NCBI GenBank assembly: GCA_017887095.1
Contig: JAGHIT010000047.1
Location: 1-49,002 of the forward strand
Reading direction: 5' to 3'
From: Clostridia bacterium
Lineage (GTDB): Bacteria; Bacillota; Clostridia; Christensenellales; Borkfalkiaceae
DNA length: 49,002 bases
In this document: positions 32,328 through 40,993 of the stretch, one piece after another
Layout of the letters: each line of letters starts with the position of its first letter
Position numbering within the stretch: position 1 is the stretch's first letter
Notes under the pieces: model-generated
What the model saw: only the letters and a program-made list of their open reading frames with translations
Database searches by the model: none
Told to the model about the DNA's origin: nothing
Position numbers and translations under genes: made by a program

Positions 32328-34352
32328 TTATTTCTTCGACGTTGCCGTCGCAGATGCTGATTTTTTGGCTGAAGTCTTTTTGGCAGATGTTTTCTTTTCC
32401 GTTACAGGCTTCTCTGGTTTCGGTGCTTCCGGTTCTTTCACGAGATACACGCAAGACATCTTAGGCATAGCAAGCGGAATGGAGTAAGTTTTTCCGTGGC
32501 TGAGTTTCTTCGTCGCATTAAGAACTTTCTTGCTGATCTTACCGTCGCCGCCGTATTTTTTATCATCCGTGCAGAAGATAATACGGTATTTTCCACGAGA
32601 AGGAACGCCAAGGCGATAATCCGGCATATCGATTCCCGAAAAGCAGGCCGCAACTATGATTTCATTGCCCGCTCTGTCTCTACGGAGAAAGGCGACAATA
32701 TTCTTATCTGCATCATCGGGCGCAATCCATTCAAAACCGTCCCATGAGTCCTCTATCTCATACATTGCAGGCGTCGAGAGATAAAACTCATTCAATTCTT
32801 TGACCATAAGCGAGAGCTTTCCGTGTAACTCGTAGCTGTCGCGCAGGAAAAATTCCAGTCCCTCATGATAATCCCACTCTTTGAACTGACCGAATTCGTA
32901 TCCCATAAAGTTTAGCTTTTTGCCGGGATGCGCCATCATATACCCGAGGAAAGATCTTACCCCTGCAAACTTTTCTTCGTATGTGCCCGGCATTTTGTTG
33001 ATGAGCGAACACTTGCCGTGTACAACTTCATCGTGCGAAATTGGAAGCACATAGTTTTCCGAGAAAGCATACATCATGGAGAAAGTCAGCTTACTGTGAT
33101 TGTACATGCGGAAATAAGGGTTAAGACAAAGATAAGATAACATATCGTTCATCCAGCCCATATTCCACTTAAAGTTGAACCCGAGGCCGCCGACCGACCC
33201 GGGCTTGGTGACAAGCCCCCATGCCGTAGACTCTTCCGCGATCATCAGCGCATAAGGATAGCGAAGGAATACAGCCTCGTTGAGCTTTCTCAGAAAAGCG
33301 ATCGCCTCGAGGTTCTTATTCTCACCGTAAATATTGGGCACCCATTCCCCGGGGCGCTTGTCATAATCCAAATAAAGCATGGATGCGACGGCATCCACAC
33401 GCAGTCCGTCGATATGATATTTGTCGAAGAAGAAGCATGCGTCTGAAATAAGGAAAGACAGTACCTCGTTTCTGCCATAATCAAAACGCCTGGTTCCCCA
33501 ACTCTTATGTTCCATTCTGTCCCATTGGCTGCTCTCATAGAGAGGCTGACCGTCAAATTCATAAAGCCCTTGAGCGTCCTTGGGGAAATGCGCAGGAACC
33601 CAGTCGAGTATGACGCCGATTCCTGCCGCATGGAAAGCATCGACGAGCGCCATAAAGTCTTTGGGTGTGCCCATACGCGATGTCACGGCATAATATCCCG
33701 TTACCTGATATCCCCAAGAACCTTCAAAGGGAAATTCCGTTACGGGCATAAACTCGACATGCGTGTACCCCATATCTTTGACATATGGAACAAGCTCGCG
33801 CGCCAGATCCTGATATGAATAATAGTTGCCATCATCATGACGGCGCCAAGACAACAGATTGACCTCGTAGATGTTCATCGGCGATGCGAAAATATTACGC
33901 TTTCCGATTGCCTCGAAATAATCTCTGTCTTTCCAGTCGTATCCGTCCAAATCGTACAGTTTAGAGGCAGTAGCCGGCGGCGTTTCCGTATGAAATCCTA
34001 CCGGATCCGCCTTTAAGAGCTGTCTCCCGTCTGCGGTCGTGATACAGTATTTATACGTATCATATTGTTTGACACCGGGAATAAACAATTCGAAGCTTTC
34101 GCCGTCTATCATGCGGTACATGACATTCCCGTTCACATTCCATCCGTTGAAATCGCCCACGACGGAAACGCTGCGTGCATGCGGTGCCCATACACGGAAA
34201 ATATATCCCTCCTCGCCGTCACGCACTTCTTTATGCGCACCGAAGAGTTCATAGATTCTGTCATTTTTTCCGTGATGATACAAATAGAGCGGGAAATCTG
34301 TCAGATTTCCTTTTGTTTCGCCCGTCATTTGCTGGTTCAACTTCTTCTGCAT
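32328..34352 (-). CDS. glgB: 1,4-alpha-glucan branching enzyme with a Lys/Ser/Ala-rich C-terminal tail
   Basis: GlgB introduces alpha-1,6 branches into glycogen (GH13 with a CBM48 domain). In the 674-aa protein, CBM48 is at ~30-120 ([26 protein letters not shown]), and the catalytic domain has [11 protein letters not shown] (~236), [15 protein letters not shown] (nucleophile Asp ~319), IAEESTAW (Glu ~372) and [11 protein letters not shown] (~438). The C-terminal beta domain is followed by an unusual ~35-residue tail with [20 protein letters not shown]. The first gene of the glg operon, with a clear promoter. The tail is similar in composition to the N-terminal extension of GlgA. Confidence 0.96.
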   Translation of the reverse strand: MQKKLNQQMTGETKGNLTDFPLYLYHHGKNDRIYELFGAHKEVRDGEEGYIFRVWAPHARSVSVVGDFNGWNVNGNVMYRMIDGESFELFIPGVKQYDTYKYCITTADGRQLLKADPVGFHTETPPATASKLYDLDGYDWKDRDYFEAIGKRNIFASPMNIYEVNLLSWRRHDDGNYYSYQDLARELVPYVKDMGYTHVEFMPVTEFPFEGSWGYQVTGYYAVTSRMGTPKDFMALVDAFHAAGIGVILDWVPAHFPKDAQGLYEFDGQPLYESSQWDRMEHKSWGTRRFDYGRNEVLSFLISDACFFFDKYHIDGLRVDAVASMLYLDYDKRPGEWVPNIYGENKNLEAIAFLRKLNEAVFLRYPYALMIAEESTAWGLVTKPGSVGGLGFNFKWNMGWMNDMLSYLCLNPYFRMYNHSKLTFSMMYAFSENYVLPISHDEVVHGKCSLINKMPGTYEEKFAGVRSFLGYMMAHPGKKLNFMGYEFGQFKEWDYHEGLEFFLRDSYELHGKLSLMVKELNEFYLSTPAMYEIEDSWDGFEWIAPDDADKNIVAFLRRDRAGNEIIVAACFSGIDMPDYRLGVPSRGKYRIIFCTDDKKYGGDGKISKKVLNATKKLSHGKTYSIPLAMPKMSCVYLVKEPEAPKPEKPVTEKKTSAKKTSAKKSASATATSKK

Positions 34353-34395
34353 TATGCACTCCTTTTGAACCGAAGTTCCCCCTTGTCTTTGCAGA

Positions 34396-34410
34396 ACGGC
34401 ATATAGCCGT
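34396..34410. promoter_or_regulatory. Palindrome in the glgB 5'-UTR
   Basis: ACGGC-atata-GCCGT lies just downstream of the predicted transcription start (~34418). It could be an operator or a leader hairpin. Confidence 0.45.
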
Positions 34411-34424
34411 CATACATCGGTTCT

Positions 34425-34453
34425 ATTATACTATATTTTGCGTCGGGTTTCAA
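34425..34453 (-). promoter_or_regulatory. Promoter of the glgBCDAP-amylase operon
   Basis: On the minus strand TTGAAA (34453-34448) and TATAAT (34430-34425) with 17-bp spacing. Confidence 0.85.
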
Positions 34454-34514
34454 TACCCCTTTCGCATTTTTTTCCGGAAAATAAAAAAATTTTCTTGGAA
34501 AAATGCGGTCGAGA

Positions 34515-34547
34515 ATAAAAAAAGTCCTTTGTCAAACAACAAAGGAC
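34515..34547 (-). terminator. Terminator after ilvC
   Basis: GTCCTTTG-ttgtttga-CAAAGGAC followed on the minus strand by TTTTTTTATTC. Confidence 0.9.
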
Positions 34548-34578
34548 AAGTTCTTTACAATATGTCTGAAAGAACGGT

Positions 34579-35628
34579 TTATTTCGTTTCGCTGTATTTG
34601 TCTTCCTTGTTCCAGGAATAGAGTTCACGAAGCTCCTCGCCAACTTTTTCCAGCATATGCGATGCTTCCATTTCACGGCATGCATTGAAATGCGCTCTGC
34701 CGCCGCTCTTGTTCTCTGAGATCCACTTGGAAGCAAACGTTCCGTCCTGAATCTCGTGAAGAACCTTTTTCATTTCGGCTTTTGTCTCTTCGGTGATGAG
34801 CCGTTTTCCCGTCTCATAGTCGCCAAATTCAGCCGTGTCGGAAATGGAATAACGCATCTTTTTGAAGCCGCCGTTGTAGATGAGATCAACGATCAGTTTC
34901 ATTTCATGAATGCATTCAAAATAAGCGTTGCGGGGATCGTATCCGGCTTCGACAAGCGTTTCGAATCCTGCCTTCATGAGCGCCGTTACGCCGCCGCAGA
35001 GAACAGCCTGTTCGCCGAAGAGGTCGGTTTCCGTCTCGCACTTGAACGTGGTCTCCAGAACGCCCGCCCGCGCTCCGCCGATACCGAGGGCGTATGCAAG
35101 TGCAATATCCATCGTGTCGCCGGAAGGATCCTGATAGACCGCAACGAGATCCGGAACGCCGTGTCCTTCTACATATTCACTGCGTACTGTGTGACCGGGA
35201 CCCTTGGGTGCGATCATGAACACATTGACGTCGGCAGGAGGAACGATCTGCTTAAAGTGGATATTGAACCCATGTGCAAAAGCAAGGTATTTGCCCTCGG
35301 TAAGAACGGGAGCGATATTTTCTTTATAAATATCCGCCATCTTTTCGTCGGGAGTAAGCATCATAATAATGTCTGCTTTTTCTGCGGCTTCTTTGACGGG
35401 ATATACCGCAAAGCCGGCCTCCTCCGCGATGGGCCATGTCCTCCCGCCTTTGTTGAGTCCGATGATGACATTGACCCCGCTGTCTTTCAGGTTGAGCGCA
35501 TGTGCATGCCCTTGACTTCCGAAACCGATTACGGCAACCGTTTTCCCCTTCAGACGTTTCAGATCGCAATCTGCTTCATGGAAGATGCGGGCTTCCTGAG
35601 TTGCGGGGTCAAAAATCTTATGTGCCAT
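34579..35628 (-). CDS. ilvC: Ketol-acid reductoisomerase
   Basis: IlvC isomerises and reduces acetolactate or acetohydroxybutyrate in valine/isoleucine synthesis. From ATG 35628, with GGAGG about 6 nt upstream, it has 349 aa, a class I (short) enzyme. The Rossmann motif is [17 protein letters not shown] (~38-54), followed by [16 protein letters not shown] (~87) and [25 protein letters not shown] (~134-158). The knotted C-terminal domain has [14 protein letters not shown] and metal-binding acidic residues, then [12 protein letters not shown]. The NADPH-specificity loop reads NKGGRTW. It is monocistronic, with promoter and terminator; no ilvB, ilvD or leu genes and no T-box leader are present. 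Confidence 0.96.
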   Translation of the reverse strand: MAHKIFDPATQEARIFHEADCDLKRLKGKTVAVIGFGSQGHAHALNLKDSGVNVIIGLNKGGRTWPIAEEAGFAVYPVKEAAEKADIIMMLTPDEKMADIYKENIAPVLTEGKYLAFAHGFNIHFKQIVPPADVNVFMIAPKGPGHTVRSEYVEGHGVPDLVAVYQDPSGDTMDIALAYALGIGGARAGVLETTFKCETETDLFGEQAVLCGGVTALMKAGFETLVEAGYDPRNAYFECIHEMKLIVDLIYNGGFKKMRYSISDTAEFGDYETGKRLITEETKAEMKKVLHEIQDGTFASKWISENKSGGRAHFNACREMEASHMLEKVGEELRELYSWNKEDKYSETK

Positions 35629-35659
35629 GATAAAGCCTCCGTTTGTTTTCTTTCTTACA

Positions 35660-35689
35660 ATTATACCCCTGTTTGCTTGCATCAGTCAA
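35660..35689 (-). promoter_or_regulatory. ilvC promoter
   Basis: On the minus strand TTGACT (35689-35684) and TATAAT (35665-35660) with an 18-bp spacer ending in GGGG. Confidence 0.75.
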
Positions 35690-35748
35690 GCAATCAACGG
35701 AAAAATTTATGCAAAATCCATGATTGTGGCTTTCAGTTTCTCCGATTG

Positions 35749-35777
35749 TTGCATTTTCAGAGGAATTGTGATATGAT
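35749..35777 (+). promoter_or_regulatory. Promoter of the DUF815 ATPase gene
   Basis: TTGCAT (35749-35754) and TATGAT (35772-35777) with 17-bp spacing; it is back to back with the ilvC promoter. Confidence 0.6.
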
Positions 35778-35810
35778 AATCCCGACTTCTCACGATGTAC
35801 GGAGCAGACC

Positions 35811-36959
35811 ATGAGCGAACTCAGATCTTTAGCAGTTTTAAATATCTTGTCCGATCCGCTGATAGAGGCGTTCGCCGATCGGAAAGACGGCGATGTGAAT
35901 ACAAGAACTCATTTTTTGCGACTTCTATATGAACAAGGTGCGGAAGAGAATTTCGCCGCATACGTTGCCGATGCTGTTCTCACAGACGACAATGCATTCT
36001 CTCGCGCCTGTGCGGGGGGAAAACATATATCGTCTTACCTTTGGCAAGCTTATATCGAGGATCTTAAAAAAGTTGCAAATGCCCTGCAGTTCTCCGACGC
36101 GGCTCTAAATCTCGGCGAGGTGCCGTTTCCAGTTGCATCATGGGACGAAGAAACGGCTGCCCGACTGCAAAAATATTATGCTGACAACGGATACGGGCAG
36201 TATTTGCGCTATCGCGCTTTTCGATATGAGGGGGGCGAACTTTGTCCTGTTCGTGCCCTATCCCCCGTCACGCTTGACGATCTGAAAGGTTACGAAAGTG
36301 AAAAAAAAGAGGTCCGTGACAATTTTGAAAATTTTCTTGCCGGATTACCTTATGCGGATATGTTGTTATACGGTGACCGAGGAACAGGAAAGTCCTCCAC
36401 AGTTCATGCAATGATCAATCTGTTTTCGGACAAAAAGCTTCGGCTTGTGGAAATTGATAAAGAAAATATCCTCACCCTTCCCGCACTCAAATCAATGCTT
36501 GCTTCTGTGCCAATGAAATTTGTTGTCTTTATCGATGATTTTTCCCTGCGTGAGAACGATGACCGGGTCTCCACACTCAAGGCGGCCCTGCAAGGCAGCA
36601 TGGAAGGAAATGTTGGAAACGTCATGATCGTTGCGACCAGCAACCGACGTCATATTGTCGAAGAAAATTTTGCGACGCGTATGGACAGTGTGCATGTAGG
36701 CGACAGCGAAGAAGAACTTCTGTCTCTCTCGGACCGATTCGGAATAACTGTGCTGTTTGCCTCAGTCAATAAACAGAATTATCTTTCAATTGTTCATGCC
36801 ATTGCCGAAGAAATGAAAATTACGACCCCGGCGGAAACACTTGATCTCCTTGCCGAACGTTGGGCAATCCTTCGCGGCGGCAGATCCCCCCGCCGCGCTC
36901 GTCAATTTGTGGATTATATCTATGCCTGCGAGCAAAAAGGCGTGTCTGTCGAGGTTTGA
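35811..36959 (+). CDS. DUF815-family AAA+ ATPase
   Basis: This 382-aa protein matches the DUF815 family of AAA+ ATPases of unknown role. An N-terminal helical part (~1-150) precedes the linker SPVTLDDLKGYESEKKEVRDN. Walker A is LLYGDRGTGKSST (~184-196), Walker B FVVFIDDFSL (~237-246), a sensor-like IVATSNRRHI lies near 275, and the C-terminal arginine-rich helix is GGRSPRRARQFVDYI. GGAG lies ahead of the ATG. It is one of three + strand genes in the right half. Its last 40 bp overlap the end of convergent murC. Confidence 0.88.
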   Translation: MSELRSLAVLNILSDPLIEAFADRKDGDVNTRTHFLRLLYEQGAEENFAAYVADAVLTDDNAFSRACAGGKHISSYLWQAYIEDLKKVANALQFSDAALNLGEVPFPVASWDEETAARLQKYYADNGYGQYLRYRAFRYEGGELCPVRALSPVTLDDLKGYESEKKEVRDNFENFLAGLPYADMLLYGDRGTGKSSTVHAMINLFSDKKLRLVEIDKENILTLPALKSMLASVPMKFVVFIDDFSLRENDDRVSTLKAALQGSMEGNVGNVMIVATSNRRHIVEENFATRMDSVHVGDSEEELLSLSDRFGITVLFASVNKQNYLSIVHAIAEEMKITTPAETLDLLAERWAILRGGRSPRRARQFVDYIYACEQKGVSVEV

Positions 36960-38275
36960 TCGAGCAGAGAGCGTATTGTGTCATCGATATCCCCCGCGCC
37001 CAGTACAAGAATGAGATCTTCCGGTTGCGCGAGCAATAAGATACGGCGTTTCAGATCGTCCGGCGTCTGACAATAAATTGCTTCGGGAATGCGGCTCACA
37101 AGCGAAACTGCGCTGCCCCGAAAGTCAAAAGATTCTCGTGCCGCATAAGTCCGATAAATGACGGGATTTTCGGCATTCTTCAGAACGCTGACAAACTCCG
37201 TCATCAGATCGCGGGTCCGGGAATAGGTATGCGGCTGGAAGATCACGCGCACGGTGCCGCGGCAAATGCGCTCCGCTGTCGCAAACGCCGCCGCGATCTC
37301 GGTCGGATGATGAGCATAATCGCAGATTACAGGCACTCCATGCAGTGTTCCGGCAAACTCAAATCTTCTTTTTACTCCATGGAATTGCGCTAAGCCGTCT
37401 GCAATTTTGCGCGGAGCGATGCCGCACAGCCGCGCTGCACTGTACGCGGCAAGTGCATTATAAATCTGAACTTTTCCCTGTGTATTTAACCGCACCTGAA
37501 CGATTGGCGTCCCTTTCTCGGTGACGGTAAAACAATAACGTTCTCTGTCCGCTACGATCCGTTCAGCACGGATATCCCCCGCATGCAAGCCGAAAGAAAC
37601 ACCATGCGGAATTTTTTGTGCTTCGCAGTCGTCAGCATTTACAATGACGCGGCGCGCCTGTTTTGCAAAGAGATGGTATGAGGTCAGTAACTCCTCGCGG
37701 CTGCCATAACAATCGGTATGATCGAGTTCGGTATTCAAAATGACTGCAATATTACTATTCAATGAAAGAAAACTGCGTTTGAACTCACATGCCTCTGTTA
37801 AAAAGTATCCGTGACCTGTGTTGCGATAATTGCCGAAATCAATGTCTTCTCCTCCGATATGGCAAGTGACGGAAAGACCTGAGCCAAACAGAATATGCGC
37901 AAGCATGGCTGTGGCGGAAGTCTTTCCATGACATCCTGCAATCGACAGCACGCGCGGATATTCTTCGGCAATCTTACCCAAAAATTCAGCACGGGAATAC
38001 AGCTGTTTTCCCGACAGCCTTAACTGTTCAAGCAGGTCGGCATGGCGATCCACTGCCTCAGTATAGACGATCGTGTTTTCATATATCTGTTCCGAGCCGA
38101 TCTTTACCGGAATCCCGAGTTTGCGTAGTTTTTTTGTGTAAATGCTTTCACGTGCGTCGCATCCACGTACGAGAATTCCGGAGTCATACACAAGCTGTGC
38201 GAGCGCGCTCATACTCACGCCGCCTATTCCCACAAAATACACTCCTCTCGGCTGATTTTTGAGAAAAGAAACCAT
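36920..38275 (-). CDS. murC: UDP-N-acetylmuramate-L-alanine ligase
   Basis: MurC adds L-alanine to UDP-MurNAc in peptidoglycan synthesis. The 451-aa protein has the nucleotide-fold opening GVYFVGIGGVSMSALAQL (11-28), ATP-binding GCHGKTSATAML (~114-125; usually GTHGKTT), TEACEFKRSFL (~161), LNTELDHTDCYG (~182), VKRRFEFAGTLHGVPVICDYAHHPTEI (~295-321) and QPHTYSRT (~342). Length is normal. No Shine-Dalgarno sequence precedes the ATG; TACAAT ends 5 nt upstream, so it may be leaderless. The 3' end overlaps DUF815 by 40 bp. Confidence 0.95.
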   Translation of the reverse strand: MVSFLKNQPRGVYFVGIGGVSMSALAQLVYDSGILVRGCDARESIYTKKLRKLGIPVKIGSEQIYENTIVYTEAVDRHADLLEQLRLSGKQLYSRAEFLGKIAEEYPRVLSIAGCHGKTSATAMLAHILFGSGLSVTCHIGGEDIDFGNYRNTGHGYFLTEACEFKRSFLSLNSNIAVILNTELDHTDCYGSREELLTSYHLFAKQARRVIVNADDCEAQKIPHGVSFGLHAGDIRAERIVADRERYCFTVTEKGTPIVQVRLNTQGKVQIYNALAAYSAARLCGIAPRKIADGLAQFHGVKRRFEFAGTLHGVPVICDYAHHPTEIAAAFATAERICRGTVRVIFQPHTYSRTRDLMTEFVSVLKNAENPVIYRTYAARESFDFRGSAVSLVSRIPEAIYCQTPDDLKRRILLLAQPEDLILVLGAGDIDDTIRSLLDQTSTDTPFCSQA

Positions 38276-38357
38276 GTCTTATTGTATGCTCTCGAACAAA
38301 ATAATGCCACTTACCGCAAATTTAATGAAAAAATTGTATCTTTTTTCTTCAAACCAC

Positions 38358-38389
38358 TTGCCAGTGTCAGTAAAATGTGATAATATAAT
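38358..38389 (+). promoter_or_regulatory. spoVG promoter
   Basis: TTGCCA (38358-38363) with TAATAT at 17 bp, overlapping a TATAAT at 20 bp; either may be the -10. No clear sigma-H promoter was recognised. Confidence 0.5.
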
Positions 38390-38419
38390 GAGCGAGGAAG
38401 GGTATAAGGGGGCATAAAT

Positions 38420-38692
38420 ATGAAAATTGATGACATCCGCATTCGGGAAGTCCGTAATATGGACGGTAAATTAAAAGCTGTGGTGTCCATAACCATTGAT
38501 GATTGTTTTGTGGTGCATGACATTAAAATCTTTGAGCGGGAAGAAGGTTATGCAATAGCAATGCCCAGCCGCAAGACGACGGACGGAAAGTACAAGGATA
38601 TTGCTCACCCGCTGAACTCAGAGACCCGTGAAATGCTACAATCGATCATCCTTTCCTGCTATCGAAGGTATCTTGAAAATAATCCTGATTAA
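38420..38692 (+). CDS. spoVG: SpoVG regulator
   Basis: SpoVG is a small RNA/DNA-binding regulator of sporulation, septation and stress responses. The 90-aa protein begins MKIDDIRIREVRNMDGKLKAVVSITIDDCFVVHDIKI and has AMPSRKTTDGKYKDIAHPLN, the family signature. AAGGGGG lies upstream of the ATG. It is shorter than the B. subtilis protein at the C-terminus, as in other clostridia. Presence of spoVG alone does not prove sporulation. Confidence 0.96.
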   Translation: MKIDDIRIREVRNMDGKLKAVVSITIDDCFVVHDIKIFEREEGYAIAMPSRKTTDGKYKDIAHPLNSETREMLQSIILSCYRRYLENNPD

Positions 38693-38695
38693 AAC

Positions 38696-38727
38696 AAAAA
38701 AAGCGCGCTGATGCGCGCTTTTTTTGT
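38696..38727. terminator. Bidirectional terminator between spoVG and the cold-shock gene
   Basis: AAGCGCGC-TGAT-GCGCGCTT with A-run on the left and T-run on the right. Confidence 0.92.
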
Positions 38728-38730
38728 TTT

Positions 38731-38943
38731 TCAAGATACGGGAACTACGTTAATCGCACGCAGCTTTCCACTGTCCTTAGGATCGGGTTCCGTTTCAAAA
38801 GTGACTTTTTGGCCCTCTTTCAGCGTACGAAAGCCTTCCGTCTGGATCGCAGAGAAGTGAACAAATACATCGTCCCCTCCTTCATCATTAGCGATAAAGC
38901 CGTAGCCTTTCCCGTCGTTGAACCATCTAACGGTTCCGTTCAT
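38731..38943 (-). CDS. Cold-shock protein (CspA family)
   Basis: The 70-aa protein is a single cold-shock domain, an RNA chaperone. RNP1 is GKGYGFI (11-17) and RNP2 is VFVHF (26-30); it begins [19 protein letters not shown] lies ahead of the ATG. It has its own strong promoter and a ~77-nt 5' leader with a long stem-loop ending next to the ribosome binding site, which could provide temperature control as in other csp genes. Confidence 0.96.
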   Translation of the reverse strand: MNGTVRWFNDGKGYGFIANDEGGDDVFVHFSAIQTEGFRTLKEGQKVTFETEPDPKDSGKLRAINVVPVS

Positions 38944-38956
38944 ATAATTACCTCCT

Positions 38957-38994
38957 ATCGGCGCGCAGTAAACGTACGCACTTACCGCACCGAT
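38957..38994 (-). other. Stem-loop in the cold-shock gene leader
   Basis: On the minus strand ATCGGTGCG-GTAAG pairs with TTTACTGCGCGCCGAT around a short loop, ~13 bp with one bulge. The AGGAGG begins 1 nt after the stem. Confidence 0.55.
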
Positions 38995-39026
38995 GCGTCA
39001 CGAGTCATGCTATTCACGCCATTGTT

Positions 39027-39055
39027 ATTATACTCTTGCTTATACACAATGTCAA
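39027..39055 (-). promoter_or_regulatory. Cold-shock gene promoter
   Basis: On the minus strand TTGACA (39055-39050) and TATAAT (39032-39027) with 17-bp spacing, a full consensus match. Confidence 0.88.
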
Positions 39056-39076
39056 GAGTCGTTTCGGAAATAACAT

Positions 39077-40888
39077 TTATTTTTTCAAATAATTTTGTAT
39101 CAACAGATTCCCGGTCGCAATGAATTTTTCCAATTCATTTGGTTTCAGCGGACGATAGCTCATCAGAGCGAGATAATACAGATACTGCGCTGACTGCGTA
39201 CAAGCCTGCTTCTCAGCATCTTTTAAAGAACGTACCGCTTCATTTGCCGTATTCACGACGAGAGTCAGATCGGCCGGAGATTCTCCCATGCCGTAGAAGG
39301 AATGCATTTCACTCATTCTGCGTGCAAATTCCGACACATTAATCACAGCAGGGACATTGCTGTCCTTTAGTTTTTCCGTTTTAACGGTAACCCCTTCGCC
39401 CTCCAGCGCCTCTTCAAAAATTTTTTTAAGTTCGCCGTCCTCTTCGCTGTCCTCTTTGAGTGCGCCGGCAACATCGGCATCGATACGCAGAAAACGCACG
39501 CGACGGGGATTTTTATATTCAAGATAACTCAGAAAATGCGGATCGATATACGTATCACAGAAAACGGCATCCATCCCTGCGTCGCGGAACATCTTGATAT
39601 ACTGCGCTTGCTTGTCCGGATCTGATACATAATAGATGGCTTGCGCCTCCTTTCCGGATTTCTCGTCTTCCTCGGAAAGTTCCTCTCCGTACAGGGAAGT
39701 AACGGGAACAAATTCTCCGGAAAGATTTTTATAGATGACAATGTCTTCGACTTTTTTGTAAAAATCGTCGTCTTTGATACAGCCAAATTTGACAAATGTT
39801 GCAATATCCTGCCAGCATGTCTCATACTTCGCTTTATCGTTTTTGTACAGTTCGATAAGTTTATCGGCGACCTTTTTTGTAATATGCTTTGCAATTTTCT
39901 GTACCTGCCGATCATTTTGCAGGAAGGAGCGGGAAACGTTCAGCGGAATGTCGGGACAATCAATTACGCCGTTTAGAAGCATCAGAAATTCCGGGATTAC
40001 TTCTTTTATGTTATCCGCAATAAAGACCTGATTGCAATACAGCTTGACCTTTCCCCGCTCCAATTCTACCTGTTTTCTGACCTTGGGAAAGTATAGAATT
40101 CCCTTCAGGCGGAACGGATACTCCATGTTGAGATGGATCCAGAATAACGGCTCATTAAAATCGGCGAAGGTATCGCGGTAGAAGTCTTTGTATTCTTGCT
40201 CCGTGCAATCCTTCGGCTGCTTCAGATAGAGCGGTACGGTTGTATTGACGGGTTTTTCGTCCTCTTTACCTTTTGGATTGAGATAGATCTCATAGGGCAT
40301 AAATGAACAGTACTTTCTGAGCAGCTGCCGAATCGTTCCCTCTTTTAGGAATTCTTTTTCCTCATCGGCAATATGCATTACGATTTTTGTTCCGCGCTCT
40401 GTTTTATCGCAGTCTCCGATTGTATAAGTCGAATTTCCGTCTGATTCCCAACGGATCGCAAGGGCATCTTCCCGATAAGATTTTGTGTAGATCTCAATAT
40501 CGGAGGAGACCATATATGCTGAATAGAATCCCAGACCGAAATGTCCGATGATTCCATCGCCGCCGGCTTTTTCATACTTGTCAACAAAATCGGCAGCTCC
40601 GGAGAAAGCGATCTGCGTAATATACTTCTCCACTTCCTCTTCAGTCATACCGATGCCGTTGTCCTCTACGGTCAACGTTTTTGCGGCTTCGTCAAGAATT
40701 ACATTCACTCTGTAATGCTCTTCGTGAGGCGTTTCCCCAAGATCGGCAAGTTTCTTGTGTTTCGTGATCGCATCCTGCGCATTGGCAACGATTTCTCTGA
40801 TAAAAATATCCTTCTCTGAATACAACCATTTTTTAATGATCGGCATCATATTTTCACTCGAAATGCGGATATTGCCCTGCTTTTCCAT
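39077..40888 (-). CDS. htpG: Hsp90-family chaperone HtpG
   Basis: HtpG is the bacterial Hsp90, an ATP-driven chaperone. The 603-aa protein has the GHKL ATPase motifs: EIVANAQDAITK (~32-43; usually SNASDA), VEDNGIGMTEEEV (~74-86) and IIGHFGLGFYSAYMV (~114-128), with GTKIVMH near 165. The middle domain has LFWIHLNMEYPFRLKGILYFP and LNVSRSFLQNDRQVQKI (~330). The C-terminal dimerisation domain covers ~500-603. Length is normal. GGAGA lies ahead of the ATG. A -10 TATACT on the minus strand at ~40924 is possible, with a poor -35. No CIRCE element was seen. Confidence 0.96.
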   Translation of the reverse strand: MEKQGNIRISSENMMPIIKKWLYSEKDIFIREIVANAQDAITKHKKLADLGETPHEEHYRVNVILDEAAKTLTVEDNGIGMTEEEVEKYITQIAFSGAADFVDKYEKAGGDGIIGHFGLGFYSAYMVSSDIEIYTKSYREDALAIRWESDGNSTYTIGDCDKTERGTKIVMHIADEEKEFLKEGTIRQLLRKYCSFMPYEIYLNPKGKEDEKPVNTTVPLYLKQPKDCTEQEYKDFYRDTFADFNEPLFWIHLNMEYPFRLKGILYFPKVRKQVELERGKVKLYCNQVFIADNIKEVIPEFLMLLNGVIDCPDIPLNVSRSFLQNDRQVQKIAKHITKKVADKLIELYKNDKAKYETCWQDIATFVKFGCIKDDDFYKKVEDIVIYKNLSGEFVPVTSLYGEELSEEDEKSGKEAQAIYYVSDPDKQAQYIKMFRDAGMDAVFCDTYIDPHFLSYLEYKNPRRVRFLRIDADVAGALKEDSEEDGELKKIFEEALEGEGVTVKTEKLKDSNVPAVINVSEFARRMSEMHSFYGMGESPADLTLVVNTANEAVRSLKDAEKQACTQSAQYLYYLALMSYRPLKPNELEKFIATGNLLIQNYLKK

Positions 40889-40949
40889 ATCAAAATCTCC
40901 TTACAATGTATTTCATTTAAGTATATAAACGCAACCAGTAAACAATAAA

Positions 40950-40979
40950 CAAAAAATCCGCTCTATGAGCGGATTTTTA
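40950..40979 (-). terminator. Terminator after ispH-rpsA
   Basis: AAAAATCCGCTC-ATA-GAGCGGATTTTTT on the minus strand, just downstream of the fusion gene. Confidence 0.9.
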
Positions 40980-40993
40980 AGGAGACAAATAAT

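Noticed and set aside
35629-35700. T-box leader for ilvC
   Set aside because: The predicted leader is only ~25-30 nt and lacks the T-box sequence and specifier structure.
34756-35814. 352-aa ORF on + opposite ilvC, ending at the DUF815 start
   Set aside because: Antisense to ilvC, Cys/Phe-rich, no domain; the divergent promoters between ilvC and DUF815 lie within it.
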